A stretch of 64,000 nt of DNA from Cellulomonas xylanilytica (GTDB lineage Bacteria; Actinomycetota; Actinomycetes; Actinomycetales; Cellulomonadaceae), in contig NZ_BJUB01000002.1 of the NCBI RefSeq assembly GCF_007989805.1, positions 248,001 to 312,000 on the forward strand, given 5' to 3'. Shown here piece by piece: positions 20,662-29,606 of this stretch. Each line of letters opens with the position of its first letter. The first letter of the stretch is position 1. Below the pieces are notes generated by a model. It searched no databases and was not told the origin of the DNA. It was given only the letters and a program-made list of their open reading frames with translations. The translations under genes were made by a program, and so were the position numbers.

Positions 20662-21452
20662 CGCACCAGAGGCACGGGGAGATCCGCGCAATTCGTTCCT
20701 GGCTGTCCGACATGGACGGCGTCCTCGTGCACGAGGGCACCGCGCTGCCCGGTGCCGCGGAGTTCGTGAAGGCCCTGCGCGACGGCGACCGCCCGTTCCT
20801 CATCCTCACGAACAACTCGATCTTCACCACGCGGGACCTGCGCGCCCGGCTCGCCGCCTCCGGGATCGACGTCCCCGAGGACGCCATCTGGACCTCGGCG
20901 CTGGCCACCGCCCAGTTCCTCACCGACCAGATGCCCGGCGGCTCCGCCTACGTGATCGGCGAGGCCGGGCTGACCACCGCGCTGTACGAGGCCGGCTACA
21001 CGCTGACCGCCGCGCAGCCCGACTTCGTGGTGCTCGGCGAGACGCGCACGTACTCGTTCGAGGCCATCACGCAGGCCATCCGCCTGATCCAGGGCGGCGC
21101 CCGGTTCATCGCCACCAACCCCGACGTCACCGGCCCGTCCGCCGACGGGGACCTGCCGGCCACCGGCGCGGTCGCCGCGATGATCAGCGCCGCCACGGGC
21201 CGTCAGCCCTACTTCGTCGGCAAGCCCAACCCGATGATGATCCGCTCGGCGCTCAACCGGATCGACGCGCACTCGGAGACCACCGTCATGGTGGGCGACC
21301 GGATGGACACCGACGTCGTCGCCGGCATCGAGGCCGGGCTGCGCACGTTCCTGGTGCTGTCCGGGTCCACCCGGCTGGCCGACGTGCAGGCGTTCCCGTT
21401 CCGGCCCACCGAGATCCTCGACTCCGTGCAGGACCTCATCGAGCGGGTCTGA
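20658..21452 (+). CDS. HAD-IIA phosphatase, NagD-like
   Basis: A 264-residue haloacid-dehalogenase-fold phosphatase. Motif I is WLSDMDGVLVHEG (nucleophile Asp then Asp), motif II is LILTNNS, the C2A cap follows (about residues 80-180, FVVLGETRTYSFE), then motif III Lys in YFVGKPNP and motif IV in VMVGDRMDTDV. This is the NagD/p-nitrophenylphosphatase group that removes phosphate from small metabolites; the substrate is unknown. It overlaps the upstream dedA-like gene by 4 bp and is followed by a hairpin. Confidence 0.9.
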   Translation: MTHQRHGEIRAIRSWLSDMDGVLVHEGTALPGAAEFVKALRDGDRPFLILTNNSIFTTRDLRARLAASGIDVPEDAIWTSALATAQFLTDQMPGGSAYVIGEAGLTTALYEAGYTLTAAQPDFVVLGETRTYSFEAITQAIRLIQGGARFIATNPDVTGPSADGDLPATGAVAAMISAATGRQPYFVGKPNPMMIRSALNRIDAHSETTVMVGDRMDTDVVAGIEAGLRTFLVLSGSTRLADVQAFPFRPTEILDSVQDLIERV

Positions 21453-21469
21453 CCGCGCTCCGACGACGG

Positions 21470-21498
21470 ACGCCCGACCTGCTGGGCAGGACGGGCGT
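21470..21498. terminator. Hairpin between convergent HAD and lemA genes
   Basis: A 12-bp stem with one A-A mismatch (ACGCCCG and CCTGC on one side, GCAGG and CGGGCGT on the other) closes a TGG loop. It lies 18 nt after the HAD stop and 24 nt from the lemA stop and probably serves both. There is no strong U-tract. Confidence 0.6.
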
Positions 21499-21521
21499 CG
21501 TCGAGCTGAGGTGGTGAAGCC

Positions 21522-22091
21522 TCAGAAGCTCACCTCGGGAGCCGCCCGGATGCTGGGCTCCTCGACCTCGAAGTACTCGGCCCGCTCGACGTGGAACATG
21601 TTCGCGATGATGTTCGGCGGGAACGTCTCGACCTTGGTGTTGAGCTCCCGGACGTTCGCGTTGTAGAACCGGCGCCCCGCCGCGATGCGGTCCTCGGTGT
21701 TGGTCAGCTCCGCCTGCAGCTGCTGGAAGTTCTCGCTGGCCCGCAGCACCGGGTACGCCTCCGCCACGGCGAACAGCCGGCCCAGGGCCTGCGTGAGCTG
21801 GTTCTCCTGCGCGGCCTGCTCGGCCGGGCCCGACGCGGGTCCGGCGGCAGCGGCGCGGGCACGAGCCACCTCGTCGAAGACGCCGCGCTCGTGGGCGGCG
21901 TACCCCTTGACGCTCTCGACGAGGTTCGGGATCAGGTCGTGGCGACGATGCAGCTCGACGTCGATCTGCCGCCACGCCTCCTGCACCAGGTTCCGCAGCC
22001 GGACGAAGCCGTTGTACGTGGCGACGCCCCAGACGAGGGCGATCACGACGATCACTGCGATCACGATCAGGACGATGACACCGGTGGTCAC
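21522..22091 (-). CDS. lemA: LemA family protein
   Basis: A 189-residue protein with one N-terminal membrane anchor (VIVLIVIAVIVVIALVWGVA, residues about 4-24) and a four-helix LemA domain: NGFVRLRNLVQEAWRQIDVE, LHRRHDLIPNLVESVKGYAAHE and ITTxRRFYN-like AAGRRFYNANVRELN, ending in PPNIIANMFH. LemA proteins are signal-anchor proteins of unclear role, often beside membrane peptidases or TPM-domain proteins. The initiator is GTG at 22091. Its upstream neighbour is a membrane protein of unknown function, and the two may form a pair. Confidence 0.93.
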   Translation of the reverse strand: MTTGVIVLIVIAVIVVIALVWGVATYNGFVRLRNLVQEAWRQIDVELHRRHDLIPNLVESVKGYAAHERGVFDEVARARAAAAGPASGPAEQAAQENQLTQALGRLFAVAEAYPVLRASENFQQLQAELTNTEDRIAAGRRFYNANVRELNTKVETFPPNIIANMFHVERAEYFEVEEPSIRAAPEVSF

Positions 22092-22118
22092 GGCTGGGCC
22101 TCTCAGCGGTCGGGCAGG

Positions 22119-22841
22119 TCAGACGATCGTAGCGTCGGGATCGACGTTCCCGGCCGGCGCCAGCGGGTCGTGGCCGTGGTCCAGCCAGACGTGCCGCGGG
22201 ACGGACCGCGCGACGGCGGAGAGCAGACCGAGCCGGGACGCCAGGCGGTCGAGGTCGGTGGTCCCCGACGCCCAGGACAGGATCCACGTGCCGTCGATCC
22301 GCCAGGCGGTACCGAGGGCGTCGGGACGCAGCAGCCGTTCCATCAGGCGCGGGTGGAGGATCGCGTGGCCCGTCCGCTGGTCGCGCGCCGCCACCCGGTA
22401 CGCGCGGTTGAAGGCGTCGGACTCGAGCTGGACGTCCTGCGCACCGACCAGCTTGGCCAATCGGGCACCGAGCCCCTCGGGCGTCACCTCGACCGTCGGC
22501 AGGTACGTCGGCAGGGCCAGCGCGACGACGTGCGCGTGGTGGGTGCTCTTGTTCTTCCCGCTCCCCGTGGTCCAGACGTAGGTGAACGACAGCGCGGGCC
22601 GGGAGTCGTAGGTGCCGCGCAGCACCTCGATGGCGCGACGGCTGCTCCCCTGCCCGAAGGGCTGCCCCCGCGAGAGGTCGACCAGCGACCGCTCGGACTG
22701 CGCGTAGGTCCAGCCGTTGCGCAGCGCCCAGCCCCGGAACCGCTCGTGCCGCTTCTTCTGCACCCAGAAGCCGGCGACCGCCAGGCCGAGCATGACGACC
22801 CCGCCGAGGACGACCAGCAGCCCGAACGATACGTCGCCCAT
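22119..22841 (-). CDS. Membrane-anchored protein of unknown function
   Basis: A 240-residue protein starting MGDVSFGLLVVLGGVVMLGL. A single membrane segment (about 5-27) is followed by basic residues KKRHERFRGWALRNGWTY and a soluble domain with SFTYVWTTGSGKNKSTHHAH and a C-terminal region ending in HVWLDHGHDPLAPAG. I recognise no catalytic motif; the layout resembles DUF3137-like proteins that accompany LemA, but the match is only by impression. It begins 7 bp after the pyrE stop and precedes lemA by 27 bp, so the three genes are probably one transcript. Confidence 0.75.
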   Translation of the reverse strand: MGDVSFGLLVVLGGVVMLGLAVAGFWVQKKRHERFRGWALRNGWTYAQSERSLVDLSRGQPFGQGSSRRAIEVLRGTYDSRPALSFTYVWTTGSGKNKSTHHAHVVALALPTYLPTVEVTPEGLGARLAKLVGAQDVQLESDAFNRAYRVAARDQRTGHAILHPRLMERLLRPDALGTAWRIDGTWILSWASGTTDLDRLASRLGLLSAVARSVPRHVWLDHGHDPLAPAGNVDPDATIV

Positions 22842-22848
22842 CGTGGGA

Positions 22849-23424
22849 TCAGGCCAGGCCGAGGTCGGACAGGCTGAACAGGTAGTGGTACGGCACGCCG
22901 AGCGCCTCGATCTTGGCCTGCGCACCGGTCGCCCGGTCGACGATGACCGCGGCACCCAGCACCTCGGCGCCCGCCTCCCGCGCCGCCTCGATCGCCGTGA
23001 TGGGCGACCCGCCGGTCGTCGACGTGTCCTCCAGGATCACGACCTTGCGGCCCGCGATGTCGGGGCCCTCCACGCGACGCTGCATGCCGTGCGCCTTGGC
23101 CTCCTTGCGGACGACGAACGCGTCGAGGTCCTGACCGCGGGACGCGGCGGCGTGCAGCAGAGCGGTCGCCACGGGGTCGGCGCCGAGCGTCAGCCCGCCG
23201 ACCGCGTCGATCTCCGCCGTGCCGAGGCCGACCTCCTCGAGCCGGTCCAGCAGCAGGTGCCCGATCAACGGGGCGGCGCGGTGGTGCAGCGTGACGCGGC
23301 GCAGGTCGACGTAGTAGTCGGCCTCACGGCCGGAGGACAGCGTGACCTTCCCGTGCACGACCGCGAGGGTCCGGATGAGGTCGAGCAGCTGCTCGCGGGG
23401 CGTCGCGGAGAGGTCGTGGGTCAC
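22849..23424 (-). CDS. pyrE: Orotate phosphoribosyltransferase
   Basis: Transfers ribose-5-phosphate from PRPP to orotate to make OMP in pyrimidine synthesis. The 191-residue product is full length. It has KVTLSSGREADYYVDLRRV (dimer/orotate contacts), GGLTLGADPVATALL, the flexible catalytic loop RKEAKAHGMQRRVEG, and the PRPP motif VVILEDTSTTGGSPI with its acidic pair, where the usual DVxT reads EDTST. The GTG at 23424 has TACCCT 7 nt upstream, fitting a leaderless start. It lies 52 bp downstream of the SDR gene. Confidence 0.96.
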   Translation of the reverse strand: MTHDLSATPREQLLDLIRTLAVVHGKVTLSSGREADYYVDLRRVTLHHRAAPLIGHLLLDRLEEVGLGTAEIDAVGGLTLGADPVATALLHAAASRGQDLDAFVVRKEAKAHGMQRRVEGPDIAGRKVVILEDTSTTGGSPITAIEAAREAGAEVLGAAVIVDRATGAQAKIEALGVPYHYLFSLSDLGLA

Positions 23425-23476
23425 GGCGGCCAGGGTACCGGGCGGGTGTCCCTCACCCGCTCACCCGCTCACCGGC

Positions 23477-24271
23477 TCAGCCGACGGTCGGGGCGTCCGT
23501 GTCCTGACCCTGGTAGGCGCGACGGTAGCGGCCGAACGCGCGGACGGCGGAGCGCGGGACCACCCGCGCGACCGCCGACAGCGTGCGGTAGCGCAGGCTG
23601 GGGGTCGACAGGACGGCGCCGCGGCGCACGTCGGCGAGGCCGGTCGCCACCACGTCCTCCGCGTTCAGCCACGCGATCTCGGGGTACGCGGTCATGTCGA
23701 TCTCACCGCGCTCGTGGAACTCGGTGTGCACGAAGCCCGGGTTGAGGGCGGTGGCGGTGACGCCGGTGCCGCGCAGCTCGACGGCGAGGCTCTCGGTGAA
23801 CACGCGGACCCACGCCTTGTGCGCCGAGTACGTGCCCGAGGTGAGCAGCGCGGCGACGGACGCGACGTTGAGGATGGCCCCCCGGCCTCGCGAGACCATC
23901 GCGCCGGCGGCGGCGTGCGACAGCACCATGACCGCGGTGACCATGACCGCGAGCGCCGACTCCTCGGCGGCCAGGTCCCCGGGCACGAAGCGCTGGTTGA
24001 GGCCCAGCCCGGCGTTGTTCACCAGCAGCCCGACGGGGCGCTCGGTGGCCCGCAGCCGGTCGGCGACGCGCTCGACGTCCGCGCGGTCCGACAGGTCGGC
24101 GACGAGCACCTCGGCGCGGATCCCGGCGGCGGCCTCGAGCTGGGCGGCGAGGCGGGTCAGCCGCTCCTCGTTCCGGGCGACCAGGACGACGTCGTGCCTG
24201 GCCGTGGCCAGCTGCCAGGCGAACTCCAGGCCCAGGCCTGCGGACGCGCCGGTGATGAGTGCGGTTGCCAT
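23477..24271 (-). CDS. Short-chain dehydrogenase/reductase
   Basis: A 264-residue classical SDR with Rossmann motif [15 protein letters not shown] (TGxxxGxG), NNAG in [12 protein letters not shown], catalytic Ser region [13 protein letters not shown], and the YxxxK pair in [12 protein letters not shown](H) preference is suggested by the Arg-rich [11 protein letters not shown] after strand two. The C-terminal segment [21 protein letters not shown] resembles the DltE/YqjQ-type group; the substrate is unknown. A TAGGGT box ends 6 nt before the ATG (leaderless). It is divergent from recQ, whose start lies 101 bp away. Confidence 0.9.
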   Translation of the reverse strand: MATALITGASAGLGLEFAWQLATARHDVVLVARNEERLTRLAAQLEAAAGIRAEVLVADLSDRADVERVADRLRATERPVGLLVNNAGLGLNQRFVPGDLAAEESALAVMVTAVMVLSHAAAGAMVSRGRGAILNVASVAALLTSGTYSAHKAWVRVFTESLAVELRGTGVTATALNPGFVHTEFHERGEIDMTAYPEIAWLNAEDVVATGLADVRRGAVLSTPSLRYRTLSAVARVVPRSAVRAFGRYRRAYQGQDTDAPTVG

Positions 24272-24372
24272 GCGCCCACCCTACGGACGAGCAAGGACCG
24301 TTGCGCGGCACTGTGCGCGGCACTGTGGAGGAACCACCCGGGACGTCGGCGGTCGGACGTAGGGTGTGCCGC

Positions 24373-26412
24373 GTGACTGACGGCTGGGGTGGCGACGTAC
24401 CGGACTGGCCTCTCGACGAGGAGCCTCCGTTCGACCCGTTCTACGACGCCCCGCCCCCCGAGCAGGACGACCCGCGCGCGCTGCCCGCGGCGGAGCGACG
24501 TGACCGGTCGGGCATCCCCCGGCGCGCGCCCGCTGCCCGCCCCGACATCCCCCGTCAGGTGGCGCAGACGCTCGACCCGGAGGCGGCGCTGGCCGCCGCG
24601 GCCGAGGTGCTGCACAGCGTGTGGGGGTACGACGCCTTCCGCGGCGAGCAGGCCGAGATCATCGACACCGTCGTCCGCGGCGGCGACGCCCTGGTGCTCA
24701 TGCCCACGGGCGGCGGCAAGTCGCTGTGCTACCAGGTCCCGGCGCTGGTGCGGGAGGGCACGGGGGTCGTGGTCTCCCCCTTGATCGCCCTCATGCAGGA
24801 CCAGGTCGACGCCCTGTCGGCGCTGGGTGTGCGGGCCGGGTTCCTCAACTCGACGCAGCAGTCGTTCGAGCGGCGCAAGGTCGAGGACGCCTACCTCGCG
24901 GGTGAGCTGGACCTGCTGTACCTGGCTCCCGAGCGGCTGCGGGTCCCCGAGACGGTCGAGCTGCTGGACCGCGGCACCGTCGCCCTGTTCGCCATCGACG
25001 AGGCGCACTGCGTCTCCCAGTGGGGGCACGACTTCCGGCCCGACTACCTGCAGCTGTCGATGCTGCACGAGCGCTGGCCCGAGGTGCCCCGGATCGCGCT
25101 GACGGCCACGGCCACCGAGCAGACCCACGCCGAGATCGCCCAGCGGTTGCAGCTCGGGGACGCCAGGCACTTCGTCGCCAGCTTCGACCGGCCCAACATC
25201 CAGTACCGGATCGCCCCCAAGGACAAGCCGCGCGACCAGCTGCTGAACCTCCTGCGCACCGAGCACGAGGGCGACGCCGGCATCGTCTACTGCCTCTCGC
25301 GGAACTCGGTCGAGCAGACCGCGCAGTTCCTGGTGGACCACGGAGTCCCGGCGCTGCCGTACCACGCGGGCCTCGACCGGCAGGTGCGCGCGAGGAACCA
25401 GTCGCGGTTCCTGCGCGAGGACGGGATCGTGATGGTCGCGACCATCGCGTTCGGCATGGGCATCGACAAGCCCGACGTCCGGTTCGTCGCACACCTGGAC
25501 CTGCCCAAGTCCGTCGAGGGCTACTACCAGGAGACCGGCCGCGCCGGTCGTGACGGCCTGCCGTCGACGGCCTGGCTCGCGTACGGGCTCGCGGACGTCG
25601 TGCAGCAGCGCCGCATGATCGACACGTCCGAGGGCGACGCCGCGCACAAGCGCCGGCTCACCGCGCACCTGGACGCCATGCTCGCGCTGTGCGAGACGGT
25701 GTCGTGCCGCCGGGTGCAGCTGCTCAACTACTTCGGTCAGCCGTCCCAGGCGTGCGGCAACTGCGACACGTGCCTGACTCCTCCCGAGTCGTGGGACGGC
25801 ACCGTCGCGGCGCAGAAGCTGTTGTCGACGGTCGTCCGGCTGGAGCAGCGCGGGCAGCGGTACGGCGTCGGGCACCTGGTCGACATCCTGCGCGGCAAGG
25901 TCACACCCCGCGTCACGCAGCTCGGCCACGAGTCGCTCAGCACGTTCGGTGTGGGCCAGGACCTGTCCGACGGCGAGTGGCGCGGCGTCGTCCGGCAGCT
26001 GCTCGCCATGGAGCTGCTCGGCGTCGACACCGACGGCTACGGCACGCTGCGGCTCGCGCCCGACAGCGCGGACGTGCTGCGCGGTGCGCGCGAGGTACGG
26101 CTGCGGCGGGAGACCGAGAAGGTCGTGCGGACGCGCGGCTCCCGCTCCAGCCGGCCGACGGCCGCCGCCGACCTCTCGGACGACGCCCTCGAGCTCTTCG
26201 AGGTGCTGCGGGCCTGGCGCGCCGGGGTGGCCAAGGAGCAGGGCGTGCCGGCGTACGTGGTGTTCCACGACGCGACCCTGCGCGAGGTGGTGACGCAGCG
26301 GCCCACGTCGCTGGAGGCGCTGGGCGGCATCAGCGGGGTGGGAGCCACCAAGCTGGAACGGCACGGCCCCGGACTGCTGGCGGCCCTGAACGGGGTCCCC
26401 GAGCCCGCCTGA
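24373..26412 (+). CDS. recQ: ATP-dependent DNA helicase RecQ
   Basis: A 679-residue 3'-5' helicase for recombination and fork repair. After an acidic, Pro-rich N-tail (about 1-65) come Walker [14 protein letters not shown] (109-121), the DEAH box at 209-212 and the aromatic-rich loop [15 protein letters not shown], a second RecA domain with [14 protein letters not shown] and [13 protein letters not shown], and the zinc Cys set [11 protein letters not shown] and CGNCDTC. An RQC winged helix follows ([11 protein letters not shown]), then a C-terminal HRDC domain (about 610-675). The GTG at 24373 has TAGGGT 7 nt upstream. It is followed by a 55-bp repeat tract. Confidence 0.96.
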   Translation: MTDGWGGDVPDWPLDEEPPFDPFYDAPPPEQDDPRALPAAERRDRSGIPRRAPAARPDIPRQVAQTLDPEAALAAAAEVLHSVWGYDAFRGEQAEIIDTVVRGGDALVLMPTGGGKSLCYQVPALVREGTGVVVSPLIALMQDQVDALSALGVRAGFLNSTQQSFERRKVEDAYLAGELDLLYLAPERLRVPETVELLDRGTVALFAIDEAHCVSQWGHDFRPDYLQLSMLHERWPEVPRIALTATATEQTHAEIAQRLQLGDARHFVASFDRPNIQYRIAPKDKPRDQLLNLLRTEHEGDAGIVYCLSRNSVEQTAQFLVDHGVPALPYHAGLDRQVRARNQSRFLREDGIVMVATIAFGMGIDKPDVRFVAHLDLPKSVEGYYQETGRAGRDGLPSTAWLAYGLADVVQQRRMIDTSEGDAAHKRRLTAHLDAMLALCETVSCRRVQLLNYFGQPSQACGNCDTCLTPPESWDGTVAAQKLLSTVVRLEQRGQRYGVGHLVDILRGKVTPRVTQLGHESLSTFGVGQDLSDGEWRGVVRQLLAMELLGVDTDGYGTLRLAPDSADVLRGAREVRLRRETEKVVRTRGSRSSRPTAAADLSDDALELFEVLRAWRAGVAKEQGVPAYVVFHDATLREVVTQRPTSLEALGGISGVGATKLERHGPGLLAALNGVPEPA

Positions 26413-26430
26413 CCGGACCGGCTCCTCTCC

Positions 26431-26650
26431 GGACGAGCAGGACCACGGCCTCGAGCGCGTCGTGATCGCGCTCGGGCTCTTCCGTGGACGAGCGGGATCA
26501 CGACCTCGAGCGCTTCGTGATCGCGCTCAGGCACGTTCGTGGACGAGCGGGAGCGCGGCCAGCAGCGCGTGGTGATCGCGCTCCGGCTCCTCCATGGACG
26601 AGCGGGATCGCGGCTCGAGCGCGTCGTGATCGCGCTCCGGCCCGACGGCC
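26431..26650. repeat. Four tandem 55-bp repeats
   Basis: Units start with GGACGAGC at 26431, 26486, 26541 and 26596, exactly 55 bp apart; the last unit has lost one internal base. A partial tail (CGGCTCCTCTCC) at 26419-26430 suggests a further half unit. Each holds near-inverted arms GAGCGGGATCACG and CGTGATCGCGCTC, so every unit can fold. The 55-bp period breaks reading frame, and no conserved protein is encoded. It fills the gap between recQ and the convergent deaminase. Confidence 0.9.
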
Positions 26651-26701
26651 GGCGAGGCCGAGGCCGACTCGCTCGGCTGGTCGAGCGACGACGTCGCCTG
26701 A

Positions 26702-27181
26702 TCAGGCCCCGTACCGGCGGCGCTGGAGCTCGCGGACCTCGTCGGCGAGCTCGGGCACCGGCCCCTCGACCGGCAGCCCCGGCGCCACCGTGGCGATCGG
26801 GAGGGCGGCGACGGGCCCCGCGGGGACGCCCCACTCGGCGCGCCAGCCGGCGGTCTGGGCCGACGACGACGCGTACACGATCCGGCCGAGGCCGACCCAG
26901 GCGTGGGCGGCCGCGCACATCGGGCAGTGCTCGCCGGACGTGTAGACGGTGGACGCGGCGCGCTCCTCCGGCGTCAGGTGGTGCACGGACCAGCGGGCGA
27001 TCTCGAGCTCGGGGTGCCGGGTCTCGTCCCCGTCCTTGACGCGGTTGCGGTCCTCGAACCGGACCGTGCCGGCGGGGTCGACGAGGACGGAGCCGTACGG
27101 CTCGTCGCCGTCGTCGAGGGCCTCGCGGGCGAGGTCGACAGCGCGCCGCAGGTGGGTGAGGTCGACCTCGGTGATCGTCAT
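26702..27181 (-). CDS. Nucleoside/nucleobase deaminase family protein
   Basis: A 159-residue zinc-dependent deaminase starting MTITEVDLTHLRRAVDLARE. Zinc and catalytic residues are in RHPELEIARW (HxE) and SGEHCPMCAAAH (CxxC); the usual Pro before the first Cys is His. VLVDPAGTVRFEDRNRVKDG before the HxE is the N-terminal strand pair of the CDA fold. The group includes guanine deaminases and related enzymes; the substrate is unproven. The ATG overlaps the TGA of the upstream kinase-like gene by 4 bp, so they are co-translated. Confidence 0.87.
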   Translation of the reverse strand: MTITEVDLTHLRRAVDLAREALDDGDEPYGSVLVDPAGTVRFEDRNRVKDGDETRHPELEIARWSVHHLTPEERAASTVYTSGEHCPMCAAAHAWVGLGRIVYASSSAQTAGWRAEWGVPAGPVAALPIATVAPGLPVEGPVPELADEVRELQRRRYGA

Positions 27182-28152
27182 CGGCCCACCGTGGCGGCCA
27201 GCACGCGGGCGCGCAACCGGCGCCGGTGCTCGACCACGGAGGCGCGCAGGTCCGCCGACCACGGCGCCTCGTCGGGTGCCGGGTCGGCCGCCACGTGCGC
27301 GATCGAGACGAGCAGGCGGACCGCGACCGCGGCGCTGTGCAGCTCCAGCGCGGACACGTCCGCGTCGGACAGGGGGCGTACCTCCCGGTAGCCGGCGATG
27401 AAGTCCGCGAGCAGCTCCGGGTGCTCGACGCTGCCGGGCGTGTCACCGAGCAGGTCGCGCACCGCCGCCGCGACGTCCTGGACGAACGGGCCGGTACGCG
27501 CCTCGTCCGCGTCGAACGCGACGGGCCGACCGTCGGCCCATCGAAGGTTGTCCAGCTCGAGGTCGCCGTGCAGGGTGCCCCGGGGCGACCCGAGCAGCGA
27601 CGCGTCGTCGAGGACGGCGTGCGCGGCAGCGTGCAGGACGGGGTCGTCGCCGAGCACGGCGAGGTCCAGGGGCGGCGGCTCGTCCGCGGCGGCCAGGGCC
27701 GGTGCGTCGCGGTGGAGGCGCGCCAGAGACGCTCCCCAGGACTGCGCGAGCGGCGGTGTCAGGTCGTCGAGCGTCACCTCCTCCCCCGGCGCGGCACGGA
27801 CGACCGTGGCGTGCACGGGGCCGAGCGCGGTGGGCACCGTCTCGACGAGCCGGCCGGCCGTCGACGGCACGGGGGCGACGGTGCAGCCGTGCACGGACCA
27901 CGCGGCGAGCAGGCGGGCCGGCGCCGCCAGGTCCCGGACGGTGCGGAGCGACGCCGGGACGAAGCGCACGAACAGAGCGCCGCGCGCGTCGACGTCAGCG
28001 GGGACGACGAACACGTGCGTCGCGCTGGAACGGAGCCATCGGGCCTCGCCCGGGGCGATCCCCCAGGCAGCCGCGACCTCGTCGGCCACCGGGCTGCGCC
28101 AGGACGCGTCGACGGTGGCGCCGACGCGGGCGATCTCGCTGAGGGGAAGCAT
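27178..28152 (-). CDS. Aminoglycoside-phosphotransferase-fold kinase
   Basis: A 324-residue protein of the APH/choline-kinase superfamily starting MLPLSEIARVGATVDASW. The catalytic loop is GTLHGDLELDNLRW (Asp of HGD and the Asn), and the magnesium site is VAFDADEARTGPF. The N-lobe is reduced (HVFVVPADVDARGALFVRFV). Such proteins phosphorylate small molecules such as homoserine, choline, sugars or drugs; nothing here tells which. It is coupled to the deaminase by a 4-bp ATGA overlap, suggesting a joint role in a nucleoside-like or modified metabolite. An upstream in-frame extension shows no homology. Confidence 0.82.
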   Translation of the reverse strand: MLPLSEIARVGATVDASWRSPVADEVAAAWGIAPGEARWLRSSATHVFVVPADVDARGALFVRFVPASLRTVRDLAAPARLLAAWSVHGCTVAPVPSTAGRLVETVPTALGPVHATVVRAAPGEEVTLDDLTPPLAQSWGASLARLHRDAPALAAADEPPPLDLAVLGDDPVLHAAAHAVLDDASLLGSPRGTLHGDLELDNLRWADGRPVAFDADEARTGPFVQDVAAAVRDLLGDTPGSVEHPELLADFIAGYREVRPLSDADVSALELHSAAVAVRLLVSIAHVAADPAPDEAPWSADLRASVVEHRRRLRARVLAATVGR

Positions 28153-28238
28153 CCGCGCATCCTCGCGGGGCTGGGCCCGTCCGGTCGTGGGGAATTCCGG
28201 CGACCGTTTCGGGCGGTGCCAGCGAGAACGGCACTTCA

Positions 28239-28291
28239 CGACGAGGTCGGCAGTTGCAACTCACGCGTTCGTCTCCCAGTGCCGACCTCGT
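28239..28291. repeat. Intergenic inverted-repeat element, copy 1
   Basis: ACGAGGTCGGCA at 28241-28252 pairs with TGCCGACCTCGT at 28280-28291 around a 27-nt loop that includes the palindrome GTTGCAAC. The first 36 bases match the reverse complement of 52356-52391 at 28 of 36 positions. The rest of the 231-bp gap (28153-28384) shows nothing else I can assign. Confidence 0.7.
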
Positions 28292-28384
28292 GGCAGGGTC
28301 GACGACGCGACGCAGGGAACCCGGTCACGACGCGCGGCGGGTGGCGAGCGCGCGGCGGGTGGTGGGGCTTGGTGGTGCGGCGGG

Positions 28385-29389
28385 TCAGCGGACCACGCGG
28401 AGCGGGGCCTGGCCGGTGGAGCCGCGGACGACCAGGTGAGTGGGGAGCTCCACCGTGACCGAGCCGCCCGGGTGGGTGGGGTCCAGCCTGGCCAGCAGGA
28501 GGTCGGCGGCCGCGTGGCCGGCGCGCTCCAGCGGCGCGGCGATCGTCGTCAGACCGGGCCGGACGAGGTCGGCACCGAAGACGTCGTCGCAGCCGACGAC
28601 GCTCATGGCGCCCGGGACGTCGACCCCGCGCTCGGCCAGCCGATCGAGGATCCCGAAGGCGAGCAGGTCGTCGAACGCCAGGACGGCGGTGACCTCGGCG
28701 TGCAGGACGGCGTCGGCGGCGGCGGCGCCGTCCTCGCGGCGGGGGACGAACGGGCCGAGCCCGACGACCTCGACGCCGAGGCGCTTGGCCGCCGTGCGCA
28801 GGACCGCGCGCCGGCGGCGGTCCGACCAGGACGCGCGCGGGCCGCCCGCGTAGGCGACGCGGCGGTGCCCGAGCGAGGCGAGGTGGGCGAGCGCCTGACC
28901 CGTGCCTCCCGCGGTGTCGACGAGGACCCCGGACTGGTCGGGGACGGGACGGTTCACGGTGACCATCGGGAACTCGTGCGACCAGGACGTCAGGCGGTCG
29001 TCGTCGAGCCGGGACGCCGCCAGGACGGCCCCGTCGACGGTCGGCCGCAGCGCGCGCAGCGCACGCTCCTCGGCCTCGACCGACTCCTCGGCGTCGACCA
29101 GCACGTGCACGTAGCCGTCGGCGCGGAGGCGGGCCGCTGTGCCGCGCACGATGCCGAAGAAGTAGGGGTTGGTGACGTCGGGCACGAGGAGGGCGACCAT
29201 CCGGGTGCGGCCGGAGCTCAGGGCACGGCCCGTCGGGCTGGGCGCGTACCCGAGCTCACGTGCGGCCTCCCGGACGCGCGTCGCGGTGCGCTCGTTGACC
29301 CGGCCGGGCTTGGTGAGCGCGCGGGACGCCGTCGAGATGGCGACGCCGCTGGCGGCCGCGACGTCGCGGAGAGTGGGTGGCCTCGTCAT
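28385..29389 (-). CDS. LacI-family regulator of manD/GH67
   Basis: A 334-residue repressor starting [20 protein letters not shown] with helix-turn-helix to about residue 26 and hinge segment [20 protein letters not shown]. The ligand domain shows [28 protein letters not shown] and [25 protein letters not shown] precedes the ATG. The frame continues upstream without homology. It is divergent from manD, and a 14-bp palindrome between them, overlapping the predicted manD -35, is its probable operator. The likely inducer is a uronate such as glucuronate or an aldotetraouronic acid, inferred from the target genes. Confidence 0.92.
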   Translation of the reverse strand: MTRPPTLRDVAAASGVAISTASRALTKPGRVNERTATRVREAARELGYAPSPTGRALSSGRTRMVALLVPDVTNPYFFGIVRGTAARLRADGYVHVLVDAEESVEAEERALRALRPTVDGAVLAASRLDDDRLTSWSHEFPMVTVNRPVPDQSGVLVDTAGGTGQALAHLASLGHRRVAYAGGPRASWSDRRRRAVLRTAAKRLGVEVVGLGPFVPRREDGAAAADAVLHAEVTAVLAFDDLLAFGILDRLAERGVDVPGAMSVVGCDDVFGADLVRPGLTTIAAPLERAGHAAADLLLARLDPTHPGGSVTVELPTHLVVRGSTGQAPLRVVR

Positions 29390-29477
29390 CGGTCCTCGTC
29401 GAGCGATCGGCGTCCGGCGGGCCGACCGGCCCGGCGCCGTCCCATGGTGGCGGTCGACGCGTCGGATGGCAACCATC

Positions 29478-29516
29478 GGCAAACGTTTGCCCGTATCGGC
29501 CGGAACCGCCTACGGT
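29478..29516 (+). promoter_or_regulatory. LacI-type operator over the manD promoter
   Basis: GGCAAACGTTTGCC at 29478-29491 is a perfect palindrome centred on CG, the hallmark of LacI/GalR sites. A -35-like TTGCCC (29487-29492) overlaps its right arm, and TACGGT (29511-29516) follows after 18 bp as -10, so bound repressor would block RNA polymerase. The promoter assignment is inferred from spacing. Confidence 0.75.
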
Positions 29517-29606
29517 GGACCGCACGCACGGCGCCGCCCACCGCAGAGGTGGGGACGCGAGGAAGCACAGCAGCGCCGACGACGTCGTCGGCGGGACGGA
29601 GCAGGC

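Noticed and set aside
26431-26650. CRISPR array
   Set aside because: The whole 55-bp unit repeats with no variable spacers, and no cas genes are near.
26484-27039. Open frames through the 55-bp repeats
   Set aside because: The repeat length is not a multiple of three, the frames run into the antisense of the deaminase, and no start has a ribosome site.
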